This document shows, piece after piece, positions 54,140-63,042 of a DNA stretch of 64,000 nucleotides (its first letter is position 1; every line of letters starts with the position of its first letter). Made by a program: the position numbers and the translations under genes. Where the stretch lies: assembly GCA_002698425.1 (NCBI GenBank), contig NZXU01000106.1, positions 5,447 to 69,446 of the forward strand, read 5' to 3'. Under the pieces are notes generated by a model. The model saw nothing but the letters and a program-made list of their open reading frames with translations, was not told the DNA's origin and made no database searches. Source of the stretch: Ahrensia sp. Lineage in GTDB: Bacteria > Pseudomonadota > Alphaproteobacteria > Rhizobiales > Rhizobiaceae.

Positions 54140-54502
54140 ATGAAAACCGCCAAACTATCGGCACGGCAGCAAGAAGCGATCGATCTCGTCGAACAAGGCC
54201 GCGTGCAATACGGCCACGAATTCCCCAACATGGCCCGCCGCGGCCACGCCACCTACCCGGTCTTCCTCATCGACGGCCACGCCGCTTACAACCAGCAGGG
54301 CCGCACCTTCGCCTCACTCGAAGAGCGCGGTCTCATCGTCATCCGTCACGACCTCGTGCCGCGTGAACCCAAGCCGGCGACGACCAGGACGTCACGCACA
54401 CTCACCGGCGAAAGCACGGTGACCATCCCTGCCCACGACGCCCCAGTCGACCCTGGCTGGCGCACCGCCGTCGAACTCGCAACATCGACTAGCGCGGACT
54501 GA
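54140..54502 (+). CDS. Hypothetical plasmid protein
   Basis: 120 residues beginning MKTAKLSARQQEAIDLVEQG, a helix-rich start that could be a small winged-helix unit (SARQQEAIDLVEQGRVQYG, then the TFASLEERGLIVI wing-like segment). GAGGA precedes the ATG at 54140. 17 bases downstream of vapC, so possibly in the same transcript. Function unknown. Confidence 0.6.
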   Translation: MKTAKLSARQQEAIDLVEQGRVQYGHEFPNMARRGHATYPVFLIDGHAAYNQQGRTFASLEERGLIVIRHDLVPREPKPATTRTSRTLTGESTVTIPAHDAPVDPGWRTAVELATSTSAD

Positions 54503-54547
54503 GCGGCACCCAGTCCAGCCGGAGGGGTGAAACTTTGAAACGCTGTT

Positions 54548-54931
54548 TCAGCGCCGGCGGACGATCCCGGCGTACCGGGGATTCTGATAGAGCGCCTGCT
54601 GGGACACGCCCAAGGCTTTGGCGATCGCCGCCGCAGTCACTCCTCGATCACGGGCGTCCTGCATAGCTGGCGCGGGATCCGCCACTGGCGCCAAGATTCG
54701 GATCACCAATGTGGCCCAGGGCTTTTCGAAGGCTTGCAGTAGCTCGTAGCCTGCGTCGGCAGGGTCGCGTGCGAGAAGGACGCCTACAGCCGTTGCTGCG
54801 TCGCCGACACCACGCCCAGGGCCGTGAACGAGTCGATCGGCGGCGAGAAGTCGCGCCGAGTGCAGGGCGTCAGCCGCGACACGGCTAGTGGCAAGCGCGA
54901 GGTCCTCATCGGAGAGGTCATCGAAAGCCAC
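54548..54931 (-). CDS. Small helix-turn-helix protein
   Basis: 127 residues; the C-terminus carries GVTAAAIAKALGVSQQALYQ, a clear helix-turn-helix. The N-terminal 80 residues are helical and alanine-rich. It is divergent from the gene at 55,066, with a palindrome in between, so it probably regulates both. Confidence 0.68.
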   Translation of the reverse strand: MAFDDLSDEDLALATSRVAADALHSARLLAADRLVHGPGRGVGDAATAVGVLLARDPADAGYELLQAFEKPWATLVIRILAPVADPAPAMQDARDRGVTAAAIAKALGVSQQALYQNPRYAGIVRRR

Positions 54932-54971
54932 GAGGGCAGATTAGCTGGTCCACTCAACCTTGATGAGTATC

Positions 54972-55011
54972 TGTTGACAACACGCCTTGAATGCTGGCTA
55001 TAGTGACAACA
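54972..55011 (+). promoter_or_regulatory. Promoter with operator upstream of the gene at 55,066
   Basis: TTGACA (54974-54979) and TATAGT (54999-55004) form a -35/-10 pair with a slightly long 19-base spacer. The -35 is inside the symmetric TGTTG-A-CAACA (54972-54982), and TGACAACA recurs at 55004-55011. Binding of a regulator here would block transcription. Confidence 0.55.
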
Positions 55012-55065
55012 TAGATTGAGTAACGCAACCAACCACCATTGGTAACGGCACGGGTAGGAGCAGGG

Positions 55066-55335
55066 ATGCCAGACACGCTCTCTCACCAGATCCAAGAGGC
55101 CTGCGACGACCTGTACTGCTCACCCCTGGACCCCGTAGCCCAAGCCAACGTCCGCGATCTCCTTCAGCAGTCCACACCCGCCCTGGATGAGCGGACCCTC
55201 GCCCGCCGGATCCGGATCGCCTGCGACGAGCTGCACGACGACCCGAACGATCTCGATGCCCGCCATGCACTCCTGGCTCTGATCGACCCGACATCCCCAG
55301 CGGCGAGCCGCCCCGGTGTCACAGCCCGGACTTAG
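55066..55335 (+). CDS. Hypothetical small acidic protein
   Basis: 89 residues starting MPDTLSHQIQEACDDLY; contains two similar segments (IQEACDDLYCSPLDPVAQANVRDLL and IRIACDELHDDPNDLDARHALL) that look like an internal duplication of a short helical hairpin. AGGAG sits five bases before the ATG. It lies 11 bases before tnpB. Confidence 0.6.
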   Translation: MPDTLSHQIQEACDDLYCSPLDPVAQANVRDLLQQSTPALDERTLARRIRIACDELHDDPNDLDARHALLALIDPTSPAASRPGVTART

Positions 55336-55346
55336 CATCACGAGCA

Positions 55347-56828
55347 ATGGCTGATCAGCTGCGCGCGTACCGGTTCGCGCTGGACCTCACCGAGGCTCAG
55401 GCGTCTGCCGTCGCGCAACACGCCGGCGCCGCACGGTGGGCCCACAACCACGCCCTGGCCGCCAAATTCGCCGCACTCGACGAGCGCCACACGGCCATCA
55501 CACTGGCGGTGGCCGCCGGTGCGGATCAAGCGGACGCAGCCAGGCGAGCGCCGAAAGTGCCTAGCAAGCCTGACATTCAGAAGGCGCTCAACACGGCGAA
55601 GGGCGATGACCGCCGCGGCGAGGACGGACTCTGCCCGTGGTGGCACACCGTCAGCACCTACACCTTCCAATCCGCCTTCGCCGACGCCGACCGCGCCTGG
55701 AAGAACTGGCTCGACTCACTCACCGGAAGAAGGAAAGGCCGCCGAGTCGGGCGCCCGCGGTTCAAGACCAAACGCCGCAGCCGCGACAGCTTCCGCATCC
55801 ACCACGACGTCAAGAACCCCAGCATCCGACCAGACGCCGGCTACCGCCGAATCATCGTGCCCCGCCTCGGCTCCCTGCGCGTGCACTCATCGACCAAACC
55901 GCTCTGCCGCGCCCTGAGCCGCGGTGCCGTTATCCAGTCCGTGACGATCTCCCGCGGCGGCCACCGCTGGTACGCCAGCATCCTCACCAAACAGCCCCAC
56001 ACCGAGGCCACCTCCACGCATCGTCAACGCCAAGCTGGCATCGTCGGCGTCGACCTCGGCGTCCACACCCTCGCAGCGCTCTCCACCGGCGAGACGATCG
56101 ACAACCCGCGGCACCTGAACGCCGCACGGACCCGTCTCACAAGGGCGCAGCGAGCGCTCTCGCGCACCCAGAAAGGTTCGAACCGCCGCCGCCGAGCTGC
56201 TCGACTTGTCGGCCGGAGGCACCACGAAGTCGCCGAACGCCGCGCTACGACGCTGCACTCCCTCACCAAGAAGTTGGCCACACGGTGGTCAAACATCGCG
56301 GTCGAGGACCTGAACGTCGCCGGCATGACGCGCTCGGCGCGCGGCACACTCGACCGACCCGGGCGAAACGTCCGAGCGAAATCAGGACTCACCCGCGCCA
56401 TCCTCGACGCCGCCCCCGGAGAACTGCGCCGCCAACTCGAGTACAAGACCAACTGGTACGGCAGCAGCATCACGGTCGTCGACCGGTTCTTCCCGTCCAG
56501 TCAAACGTGTTCAGCGTGCGGAGCGAAAGCCAAGCTCACTCTCGCCGAGCGCGTATACCGATGCGCTGAATGCGGGTTCATCGCAGACAGAGATGTCAAC
56601 GCAGCCATCAACATCGCCGCCCAGGCGGCCGTCGCCCCCGGCACAGAGGAGACGCTAAACGCCCGCCGAGCCGCCGACGACCACCCGCAACCCGCGGGGT
56701 CGAGGTCTTCGTCAGCAATGAAGCGGGAAGGCCGCCACACCGTGGTGGCCACCCCAGCCCGGCAACAGGCTGGTTACCCATCCGAATCGGAAGCTGACCC
56801 GACCGGCGCCTTCGTGCTGGTCACCTAG
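55347..56828 (+). CDS. tnpB: TnpB, RNA-guided endonuclease of an IS605/IS1341-type element
   Basis: 493 residues. The RuvC catalytic residues are intact: Asp236 in GVDLGVHT, Glu320 in IAVEDLNV and Asp416 in ADRDVNAAINIA; the zinc finger has Cys388/Cys391 and Cys406/Cys409. The N-terminal wedge and helical region (about 1-220) are recognisable (CPWWHTVSTYTFQSAF, KGRRVGRPRFKTKRR). TnpB normally uses an RNA made from its own 3' end and the element's right end to cut DNA. No tnpA was found, so it is a stand-alone copy. Possible RNA hairpins are present at the 3' end (CCAGCC/GGCTGG), and a duplicated element follows the stop codon. Confidence 0.9.
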   Translation: MADQLRAYRFALDLTEAQASAVAQHAGAARWAHNHALAAKFAALDERHTAITLAVAAGADQADAARRAPKVPSKPDIQKALNTAKGDDRRGEDGLCPWWHTVSTYTFQSAFADADRAWKNWLDSLTGRRKGRRVGRPRFKTKRRSRDSFRIHHDVKNPSIRPDAGYRRIIVPRLGSLRVHSSTKPLCRALSRGAVIQSVTISRGGHRWYASILTKQPHTEATSTHRQRQAGIVGVDLGVHTLAALSTGETIDNPRHLNAARTRLTRAQRALSRTQKGSNRRRRAARLVGRRHHEVAERRATTLHSLTKKLATRWSNIAVEDLNVAGMTRSARGTLDRPGRNVRAKSGLTRAILDAAPGELRRQLEYKTNWYGSSITVVDRFFPSSQTCSACGAKAKLTLAERVYRCAECGFIADRDVNAAINIAAQAAVAPGTEETLNARRAADDHPQPAGSRSSSAMKREGRHTVVATPARQQAGYPSESEADPTGAFVLVT

Positions 56829-56950
56829 GGTCGCTCCCACGCGCGGACGGGTGAGCCGAGCAAGAGATAAACGGCGCGCGGCGCGGCGCGCGATCGAAAT
56901 CGGCGAACCACCGGTCGCTTCCACGCGCGGACGAGTGAGCCCAGCGACCG
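56829..56950 (+). repeat. Two 33-bp direct repeats directly after tnpB
   Basis: Units at 56829-56861 and 56913-56945 match at 30 of 33 positions; both contain CCACGCGCGGACG. The spacing between them is 51 bases. Two of the three differences (C to T and G to A) would keep a C-G or T-A pair if those positions pair. The second unit is enclosed by a 7-bp stem CGGTCGC/GCGACCG (56912-56918 and 56944-56950). Probably the structured end of TnpB guide RNA, present twice; not a normal CRISPR array. Confidence 0.6.
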
Positions 56951-57012
56951 AGCCTCGAATCGGTTGCAATCGGCGACCGATCAGGCTCATTTCTGCAGCT
57001 AAACTGGCCGAC

Positions 57013-58032
57013 ATGGGGCAGCCGATGGGATTCGAGGTTCCGGCCTTCCGGGGTGGGTCCGATTCGATGGGGCAGCAGGGCCAGCAGGCGGCGTCTGACC
57101 TGTCCAGCGGCGTTTCGTCAGCGCTTTCCCCACCTGGTGCGTCGAGTCCGGTCGGCAATCAGATCTCCATGCTGACCGGCAGTCTGCAGACCGGCCTCTC
57201 GCCTGCCGGGCCTGCCCTGTCCAGCGGTGCTCAGGACCTCAATCAGACGACGCAGGGTGCCATGACGGGCATCCAGAATCAGGACGCGAAGAACGCGGCC
57301 GGGTTCGAAAACACCGGCACCCCTGGCCAGGGGTTGGCCGGGTCGGATGTCCCCGGTCAGCTCGATCCTGAGTCGATCGATCAGGAAGCCAAGGCCAAGG
57401 CCGAGGAGATGCTCGGCGGCGATCAATCGCAGCAGATGATGCAGCAGATGATGCAGATGGGCATGCAGGCTGGCATGCAGATCCCGCAGCAGATCATGCA
57501 GCAGCTGCAGCAGATCACCAGCAAGGTGGGCGAGGCGGTCGGCAAGGCCGGCGAGCAGGTGGGCCAGCTCGTCGGCAAGGTCGCCGAGCAGGCCACGAAG
57601 GCCGCGACCGAAACTCCGGACCTTGGGCTCGACGGTCTTGGTGGCGCCGGCGGCGGATTCGGCGGTGGTGGTGGTGGCGGCGGAGGTATGGACCCCGGCA
57701 CCACGATCCCGGCCGGCCTGGAGACCCCGGTGACCCCCATGAACACCTCCAGCGCATTGCAGGGCAGCGCTTTGCAGGCGCCTGGTGGTGGATCGCCGGC
57801 AGGGGCCGCGGGCAGCCGGATGCCGATGATGCCGATGATGCCGATGCACGGCATGCACGGCGGCGGTAAGGGCGGCGGCGAAGGTACAAAGCGGGATCCC
57901 GCAATCTTCCCCGAGGACAAGATCTACGACGCCCCCGGCGGCGTCGAGCAGACCTTCGGCGCGATCCCCGAGATCGAATCCGAAGAGCCGCCGTTCGGCA
58001 ATGCCGGCGGCTCACACTCCTCCGGTCACTAA
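57013..58032 (+). CDS. Gly/Gln/Met-rich hypothetical protein, possibly type VII-secretion associated
   Basis: 339 residues from the ATG at 57013. There is no ribosome binding site, but TAAACT ends seven bases before the ATG, fitting a leaderless promoter as common in mycobacteria. Composition: Ser/Gly/Gln-rich N-terminus, a Gln/Met helical section (MMQQMMQMGMQAGMQ), a Gly-rich linker, repeated MPMMPM and a conserved-looking C-terminus FPEDKIYDAPGGVEQ then ESEEPPFG. Such C-termini occur in mycobacterial secreted proteins encoded near ESX-type genes, but I cannot name the family. Confidence 0.65.
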   Translation: MGQPMGFEVPAFRGGSDSMGQQGQQAASDLSSGVSSALSPPGASSPVGNQISMLTGSLQTGLSPAGPALSSGAQDLNQTTQGAMTGIQNQDAKNAAGFENTGTPGQGLAGSDVPGQLDPESIDQEAKAKAEEMLGGDQSQQMMQQMMQMGMQAGMQIPQQIMQQLQQITSKVGEAVGKAGEQVGQLVGKVAEQATKAATETPDLGLDGLGGAGGGFGGGGGGGGGMDPGTTIPAGLETPVTPMNTSSALQGSALQAPGGGSPAGAAGSRMPMMPMMPMHGMHGGGKGGGEGTKRDPAIFPEDKIYDAPGGVEQTFGAIPEIESEEPPFGNAGGSHSSGH

Positions 58033-58187
58033 CCCCCGGGGCCCTGCCATTTCCAGTGGTCGCCGCACCCAAGATCAGGGTCGAGGCGGTGTTAGCCTTC
58101 GAGTGTGATGAGCACTGGCATTGTGCGCCAGCACTATTCGGCTCATCGAGCGCATAAGCACACCATCTCGCCGAGCCTGAGGACGCC

Positions 58188-59054
58188 ATGACTGTCGTCG
58201 ACGACGCCCCCCTGGACACCCGCCCCACCCGCAACGGCACCGCGTTCTCCACGGGCCCGATCGCGACATTGCCCGCCCAACAGCCGGTGCTGCCGTCGGG
58301 AGACGACGATCTGGTCCTGGCCGACGGCGAAGAGGTTATGGCGGCGCCCGGTTCGGCGAAGATGCTGCGCGTCACCCGCTTCGCCGCGGTGTCCATCACC
58401 GCTGTCATCGGTATCGCCTCGTTCATCCTTAGCTTCGCGTCGCTCACCGACCTCGCAATTCGAGCCGGATACCCCCGCAACCTGGCGCCGCTATGGCCGA
58501 TCATCGTAGACGGGACGATCCTGGCATCCACCATGGCAGTCCTCGCCCTGGGCGCGTACGGGGCGCAGCAGCGAGCGAATCGGCGATTTTTCTGGTGGGT
58601 CCTTGCCTTATCGGCGATGGTCAGTGTCGGCGCCAACGCGCTGCATGCGACCATCCAGCCCGGTATCGAACTCGCGCCCTGGTTGAAAGCGGCGATCGGG
58701 GTGGTCCCACCCGTCAGTCTCTTGGCCACCGCCCACGGCGCCGCGATTCTTTCGAGGGTCCGCCCCATGACTGTGAAAGCCGTTCGCCTGCAACAGGAAG
58801 TGCAGCAGGTGCAGCAGGAAGAGGATCGTCGCCGCTACTGGCTTGAGGCCGCGCGCACAGTCCAGCAGCAGAACCCGTCCGTGAAAGCGATCGCAGATCG
58901 GCCGGTCGAGCAGATCGCCGAAGTGCTGGAAGCAACTCACAACGGCGTTTCGCAGCGCGGCCTGAGCACGGCGACGGGTTTGCATCACGAGACGATCCGC
59001 AAGATCCAGCAAGCCGCAGCTGCGGCGGCGGCGGCTGAGGGCGCATCGAGCTAA
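58188..59054 (+). CDS. DUF2637/SpdB-like membrane protein with C-terminal DNA-binding-like region
   Basis: 288 residues. Four hydrophobic segments with SFILSFASLTDLA and NLAPLWPIIVDGTI match DUF2637, found on actinobacterial conjugative plasmids (SpdB-type spread proteins). A Gln-rich coiled segment follows (LQQEVQQVQQEEDRR), and the last 45 residues resemble a helix-turn-helix (GVSQRGLSTATGLHHETIRK). GAGGA precedes the ATG. A role in plasmid transfer or spread is inferred. Confidence 0.75.
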   Translation: MTVVDDAPLDTRPTRNGTAFSTGPIATLPAQQPVLPSGDDDLVLADGEEVMAAPGSAKMLRVTRFAAVSITAVIGIASFILSFASLTDLAIRAGYPRNLAPLWPIIVDGTILASTMAVLALGAYGAQQRANRRFFWWVLALSAMVSVGANALHATIQPGIELAPWLKAAIGVVPPVSLLATAHGAAILSRVRPMTVKAVRLQQEVQQVQQEEDRRRYWLEAARTVQQQNPSVKAIADRPVEQIAEVLEATHNGVSQRGLSTATGLHHETIRKIQQAAAAAAAAEGASS

Positions 59055-59275
59055 GGCCAAGTTAGCTCGACGGTCCGATGCGCGGCCGGTCCTGGGCCCG
59101 TGGGGCGGGGGCGGGCCAGGCCGGGCATCAGTCAGGGACGTGTCGTCAGGCCAGGTCAGACCCACTGGTGGGTTATGTCGCTATGCGACAGTGCAATTCG
59201 ATCATCGGCACAGCCGGATCTGTCGGAATACGCCGATAGTCTGAACAGGCAATACACAACCGGGGGAGGTACGGC

Positions 59276-59971
59276 ATGCGGATTCGACGAAGCGGTGCAG
59301 TGGCAGTTGTCGGTGCAGCGATCGCGATCGCTGCCTGGCTGAACCCGAGCTTCGATCTCGGCTACCGCGGGGACACCGTGGCGATCGCCGCACCCGAAGC
59401 AGCTGGCGACCTGGCATCCCTCCTGGACCAGGTGAAGGTGGTCGACCGCATCAATGACGTCCCCGGCTACCAGCGCAGCTGCAAACGCGGCGACGCCTGC
59501 TCGTTTGGGCCCGCGTGGAACGACCCCACAGACACCACGGGGTGTGACACGCGAAATCGTCTGCTGGCCAGGGATTTACACGACGTCGTGTTCAAAGACG
59601 GCACGCGCAACTGCAAGGTGATCGCGGGCTGGCTCCAGGACCCCTATAGCGGCGAGCGAGTCGACCGGATGGACGTCGAACTCGACCACACAGTGGCCCT
59701 CCACCGTGCGTGGAATGCTGGTGCGTGGCAATGGGATTCGCGTAAACGGCAGATCTTCGCCAACGATCCGATGGAGCTACGCGCGCTGTCGTCGAGCGTT
59801 AACCAGGCCAAATCGGATGCTGCCCTTGACGAGTGGATGCCGCCCCTGCCGCAAGCGCGTTGCCCGTTCGTCATCGACTACCTTTCCGTCATGGCGAAGT
59901 ATGAGCTGCCCATCACGGTAAGCGAGCGAGATGCGGCTGCAGTGGCCTGCGCAACCGCGCCGCTCAGCTGA
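59276..59971 (+). CDS. Secreted HNH-type nuclease (DUF1524-like)
   Basis: 231 residues with a signal peptide (VAVVGAAIAIAAWLNPSF) and a strong GGGGGAGG before the ATG. The HNH core is DVELDHTVALHRAW (Asp137-His138), then FANDP (Asn163) and SSVNQAKSD (Asn176 and Lys179). Cysteines at 70, 75, 90 and 113 could form disulfides outside the cell. Related actinobacterial proteins are extracellular DNases. Target or transfer role unknown. Confidence 0.85.
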   Translation: MRIRRSGAVAVVGAAIAIAAWLNPSFDLGYRGDTVAIAAPEAAGDLASLLDQVKVVDRINDVPGYQRSCKRGDACSFGPAWNDPTDTTGCDTRNRLLARDLHDVVFKDGTRNCKVIAGWLQDPYSGERVDRMDVELDHTVALHRAWNAGAWQWDSRKRQIFANDPMELRALSSSVNQAKSDAALDEWMPPLPQARCPFVIDYLSVMAKYELPITVSERDAAAVACATAPLS

Positions 59972-59984
59972 ACGCCACTTAGGC

Positions 59985-60413
59985 CTATACGGCGGCGCGC
60001 ATACCCTGCACGCGCAGGATGTCCTGCACGGCGCTCATGAGGCCGTCAGGAGTGTGCTCGCTGCAGGCGGTGGTGTGGACCAGGCCGGAGGAGTAATCGT
60101 CGCGGTGTGACCAGATCTCGACGATCCAGTCATCGGGTGCCGCAGCTGGCCGGGCCAGCTTCCGCAGCCCGAAGCCGCGGTGGTCGGACACGTGCAGTAG
60201 GTGGCCGTCACTCAGTCGGCATTCGATGACATACCGAGCCGGTGGCGGTCCCGGCAGCTCGTCCGGGCCCAGCACATGCGGGGGATAGGGCTCGTCCGCG
60301 TCCGACGGCCCCACGCGCACTACCTCAGCGTCACCAATCTCTTGGCGGAGCAGGCCGAGCAGGACGGAGTACTTCGACGACAGAAGAGCGCAAGTCAGCG
60401 CGGCGCTGGCCAC
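59985..60413 (-). CDS. Hypothetical protein
   Basis: 142 residues starting at a GTG at 60413, 3 bases after the stop of the preceding large gene. Contains PPARYVIECRLSDGHLLHVSDHRGFGL and WIVEIWSHRDDYSSG. Looks like a globular single domain, of no family I recognise. Weak ribosome binding site, so probably translated by coupling. Confidence 0.6.
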   Translation of the reverse strand: MASAALTCALLSSKYSVLLGLLRQEIGDAEVVRVGPSDADEPYPPHVLGPDELPGPPPARYVIECRLSDGHLLHVSDHRGFGLRKLARPAAAPDDWIVEIWSHRDDYSSGLVHTTACSEHTPDGLMSAVQDILRVQGMRAAV

Positions 60414-60416
60414 CGC

Positions 60417-63029
60417 TCAGCGCCCGACGAACTGCGGCGGCGCCGACGTCGGCTCAGGAGACTGGACATCGAGCAGCATGCTCCATGAGTAGGTGGCGTC
60501 AGCAAGCGCACGCAAGGCCACCGGGTTCCGCATCGCCAGCGCCGCCTCGGTGGCGTACGCCTGCGCCAGCAGCGGCCGGCACGCCCCACCTTCGGTGTTC
60601 AACTGCCCGACCGGGATGTCGCGGACGTCGACGCGGGCCGCGCGCTCCTGGACGCACAGCTCGTGGTGCTCCTCTTCCAGCTGCTCCCACGGCAAGGACG
60701 CCACCCAACGTGGCTGATCGATACGGCCAAGGTTCGAGCGGCACATCGACAACAGCTTGTGCCGGGTCGCGGACGAGCCAGCCTTCTCGTCGGCGCTAAA
60801 CGCCAGCCACAGCACCTGCTCTCGCTGCTTGACCGGATCGACGATGTGCTTGACCGCGCGCCGGCGAGTGTCGGACACCTGCAGCTCGAACCGGGTCACC
60901 ACAGGGCCGCTGAGCAGCTCCGGATGGGCGCGATCGGTGCCGTCCACGTACGCCCATGGCAGGCCGGCGGTGACCGCCGGGGCGCTCGACATGGTTGACG
61001 CGAGAGCTGTCAGCTGCCCGCCGGCTGCGGCGGCGTACTCGACGATGACGCGAGCCGGGTCGAGGGCGCCTTCCCAGCGGGTGGAGTCTTCGTGCGACCA
61101 CGGCATGACCACATCTGCGGGCAGGAATGCCTCGGCGGGGACCCAGCCGCGGCCTCGGTCAGACGTCACGACAACCTGCCGGCGGCCGCTCGTCACGATC
61201 ATGCCGGCTGCCCAGTGAACCGCGGAGGCGCCACCAGCTGCTTCCACCACCGAGCGCACGGTGGCTAGGTCCTGATCATCCGACGCCTCAAGGGGATTCA
61301 GCGGAGGGGTGAAGATGGCCGGAGCGATGATCGGGTCAGATGCGCTGATTGGCGCGATGATTGGGCTGCCGACCCCACCGCCGATCGGCCCGCCCGAGGG
61401 CGGCACTGACGGATCCGGATTCTGCTGCGAGGAGTTCGACACCGGCGTCGACGGCGGCGCTGTGTGCGCACCAGGTGCAGGGCCAGGCGGAGGCCCATGA
61501 CCTGCAGCGGGTGCAGGTGCTGGGGAAGGAGCCGGCGCGGGCCCCGGCGTTGCAGTCGCGGGCACACCAGCAGGCGGCGGCGTGGCCATTGCCGGGGGAG
61601 GTGGCGGCACTGCGCCGCCAGGCGCTGCCGGCGCCAGAGGAGCTACCGGAGATGGCGGCGGAGCAGGCGGTGGTGCAGGGACCGCGCCCGCGGCAGCCGA
61701 AGCCAAAGGACCGGCTGCCGACAAAGGAGCCGCGGACATCGGAGCCGCAGCAGCAGGAGCAGCTGCAGCGGGCGCCGCCGCCGAAATCGGACCCGCAACC
61801 GCCGGCGCTACTTCCGATGCTGCCGGTGCCGCAGCAGCAGGAGCGTGCCCAGGGGTCGAAGCCGACGATTGTGAAACTGGTTGTGCGCCAGAAGGAGTAC
61901 TGCCGCCAGAAGGAGTACTGCCGGAGCCAGAGCCGGAGGAGCCGGAGCCGGAGCCAGAGCCAGAAGCTGAGCCGCCGCCCTCGGCGCCCGACCCTCCGGT
62001 GCCGGGTGTTGATGCGCCTGAGGATGAGGAGGACGGAACCGAATTGGTCGAGGTTGTTGGCGAGCCTCCCGCCGGCGAACCGGGCGCCGACGTACCGCCC
62101 CCACCGGTCGCGGCGCTTCCTGGATTGCCGCTGCCAGGAATGGAGCTGCTCCCGCCTCCAGTGCTACTGACGTTCTGGACTGGCGTGGCACCGCCTCCGC
62201 CGTCGGCGAGGCCGGTGCTGGCGGCGGGTTGAGCGGCGGTGTTGGGGCCTCCTCCACCGTCGGCGAGGCCTGTGCTTTCGCCTCCACCACCGGGTTGGGC
62301 TGCGGTGTTGGGGCCGCCTCCACCATCGGCGAGGCCGGTGTTTCCGCCTCCACCACCGGGTTGGGTTGCGGTGTTGGGGCCGCCTCCACCATCGGCGAGG
62401 CCGGTGTTTCCGCCACTCCCATCAGGTTGAACCGCCGTGTTCGGTCCTGCCCCGCCGTCAGCTACGCCACCCTCAGAGCCACCCATGCCGCCGGGCATGG
62501 GCATCGCGGTGGGGACTTGGCCTGCCCATGAAGGGACAGCGGCGAGGGCGCCCTGGGCGGCACCTGAAATGTCGGAGATCAGCTGCTTGCCTTGGCGCTT
62601 AACCTCTTCGATCGCGTCGTTGATTTCTTGCTCTTTGCCCGCCAGTATCGCTGCGGGGCGAGCCGCCTCGAGTGTGGTGATGGCGGACTCCACCCAACCG
62701 ACTACTCCGGCCATTTGGGCGAGCATTGCGCCGAGAGTGGTGGCCCAGGCTTCCAGGCACGCAGCTGCCTGGGCCACCTGAGCCCCGACCTTCCCTACAT
62801 TGATGAAGTACTGGCTCCAGCTGCTGGAGATGACTTCTGCGAGGGTGCCCTGCCCGTGATTGAGCAGTCGGCCAGCGGCGACCTGTCCGTCCTGCGAGGT
62901 AGCAATGAGCTGCGTAGACAGCTTCGTCATCTCCACCGACCGCCGCATCAAATCCGCAGGCTGAAGCGAGTCCTCCCAGAAATTCTGAAGGATCTCGGAC
63001 GCGTGGGGAGTGGTGGGTTTCGGCGTCAC
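60417..63029 (-). CDS. Large repeat and proline-rich protein, similar to mycobacterial DUF5631/DUF5632-type proteins
   Basis: 870 residues from a GTG at 63029. Residues 1-175 are helical with WXG-like features (WSQYFINVGKVGAQVAQ), as in type VII substrates or chaperone-bound proteins. About 175-280 is a tandem 22-residue repeat with NTGLADGGGGPNTA. About 290-575 is a Ser/Gly/Pro/Ala-rich linker. The C-terminal 290 residues (from LEASDDQDLATVRS through ARRAVKHIVDPVKQREQVLW to PPQFVGR) form a globular part that I associate with the paired DUF5632-DUF5631 domains of proteins such as M. tuberculosis Rv0025/Rv0026. Probably surface- or secretion-related. The family link should be treated as tentative. 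Confidence 0.6.
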   Translation of the reverse strand: MTPKPTTPHASEILQNFWEDSLQPADLMRRSVEMTKLSTQLIATSQDGQVAAGRLLNHGQGTLAEVISSSWSQYFINVGKVGAQVAQAAACLEAWATTLGAMLAQMAGVVGWVESAITTLEAARPAAILAGKEQEINDAIEEVKRQGKQLISDISGAAQGALAAVPSWAGQVPTAMPMPGGMGGSEGGVADGGAGPNTAVQPDGSGGNTGLADGGGGPNTATQPGGGGGNTGLADGGGGPNTAAQPGGGGESTGLADGGGGPNTAAQPAASTGLADGGGGATPVQNVSSTGGGSSSIPGSGNPGSAATGGGGTSAPGSPAGGSPTTSTNSVPSSSSSGASTPGTGGSGAEGGGSASGSGSGSGSSGSGSGSTPSGGSTPSGAQPVSQSSASTPGHAPAAAAPAASEVAPAVAGPISAAAPAAAAPAAAAPMSAAPLSAAGPLASAAAGAVPAPPPAPPPSPVAPLAPAAPGGAVPPPPPAMATPPPAGVPATATPGPAPAPSPAPAPAAGHGPPPGPAPGAHTAPPSTPVSNSSQQNPDPSVPPSGGPIGGGVGSPIIAPISASDPIIAPAIFTPPLNPLEASDDQDLATVRSVVEAAGGASAVHWAAGMIVTSGRRQVVVTSDRGRGWVPAEAFLPADVVMPWSHEDSTRWEGALDPARVIVEYAAAAGGQLTALASTMSSAPAVTAGLPWAYVDGTDRAHPELLSGPVVTRFELQVSDTRRRAVKHIVDPVKQREQVLWLAFSADEKAGSSATRHKLLSMCRSNLGRIDQPRWVASLPWEQLEEEHHELCVQERAARVDVRDIPVGQLNTEGGACRPLLAQAYATEAALAMRNPVALRALADATYSWSMLLDVQSPEPTSAPPQFVGR
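62187..62470. repeat. 66-bp in-frame tandem repeat within the large gene
   Basis: Successive units begin at about 62241, 62307, 62373 and 62439 (period exactly 66 bases, 22 codons), plus a partial copy on the left side. Encodes the NTGLADGGGGPNTA repeats; likely to vary in copy number between strains. Confidence 0.85.
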
Positions 63030-63042
63030 CTCGGCTGCTGCC

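Noticed and set aside
56829..56950. CRISPR array
   Set aside because: Only two repeat units, a 51-base spacer and an 84-base period that do not fit type I-E arrays, and no cas genes; the position right after tnpB fits a guide-RNA element better.
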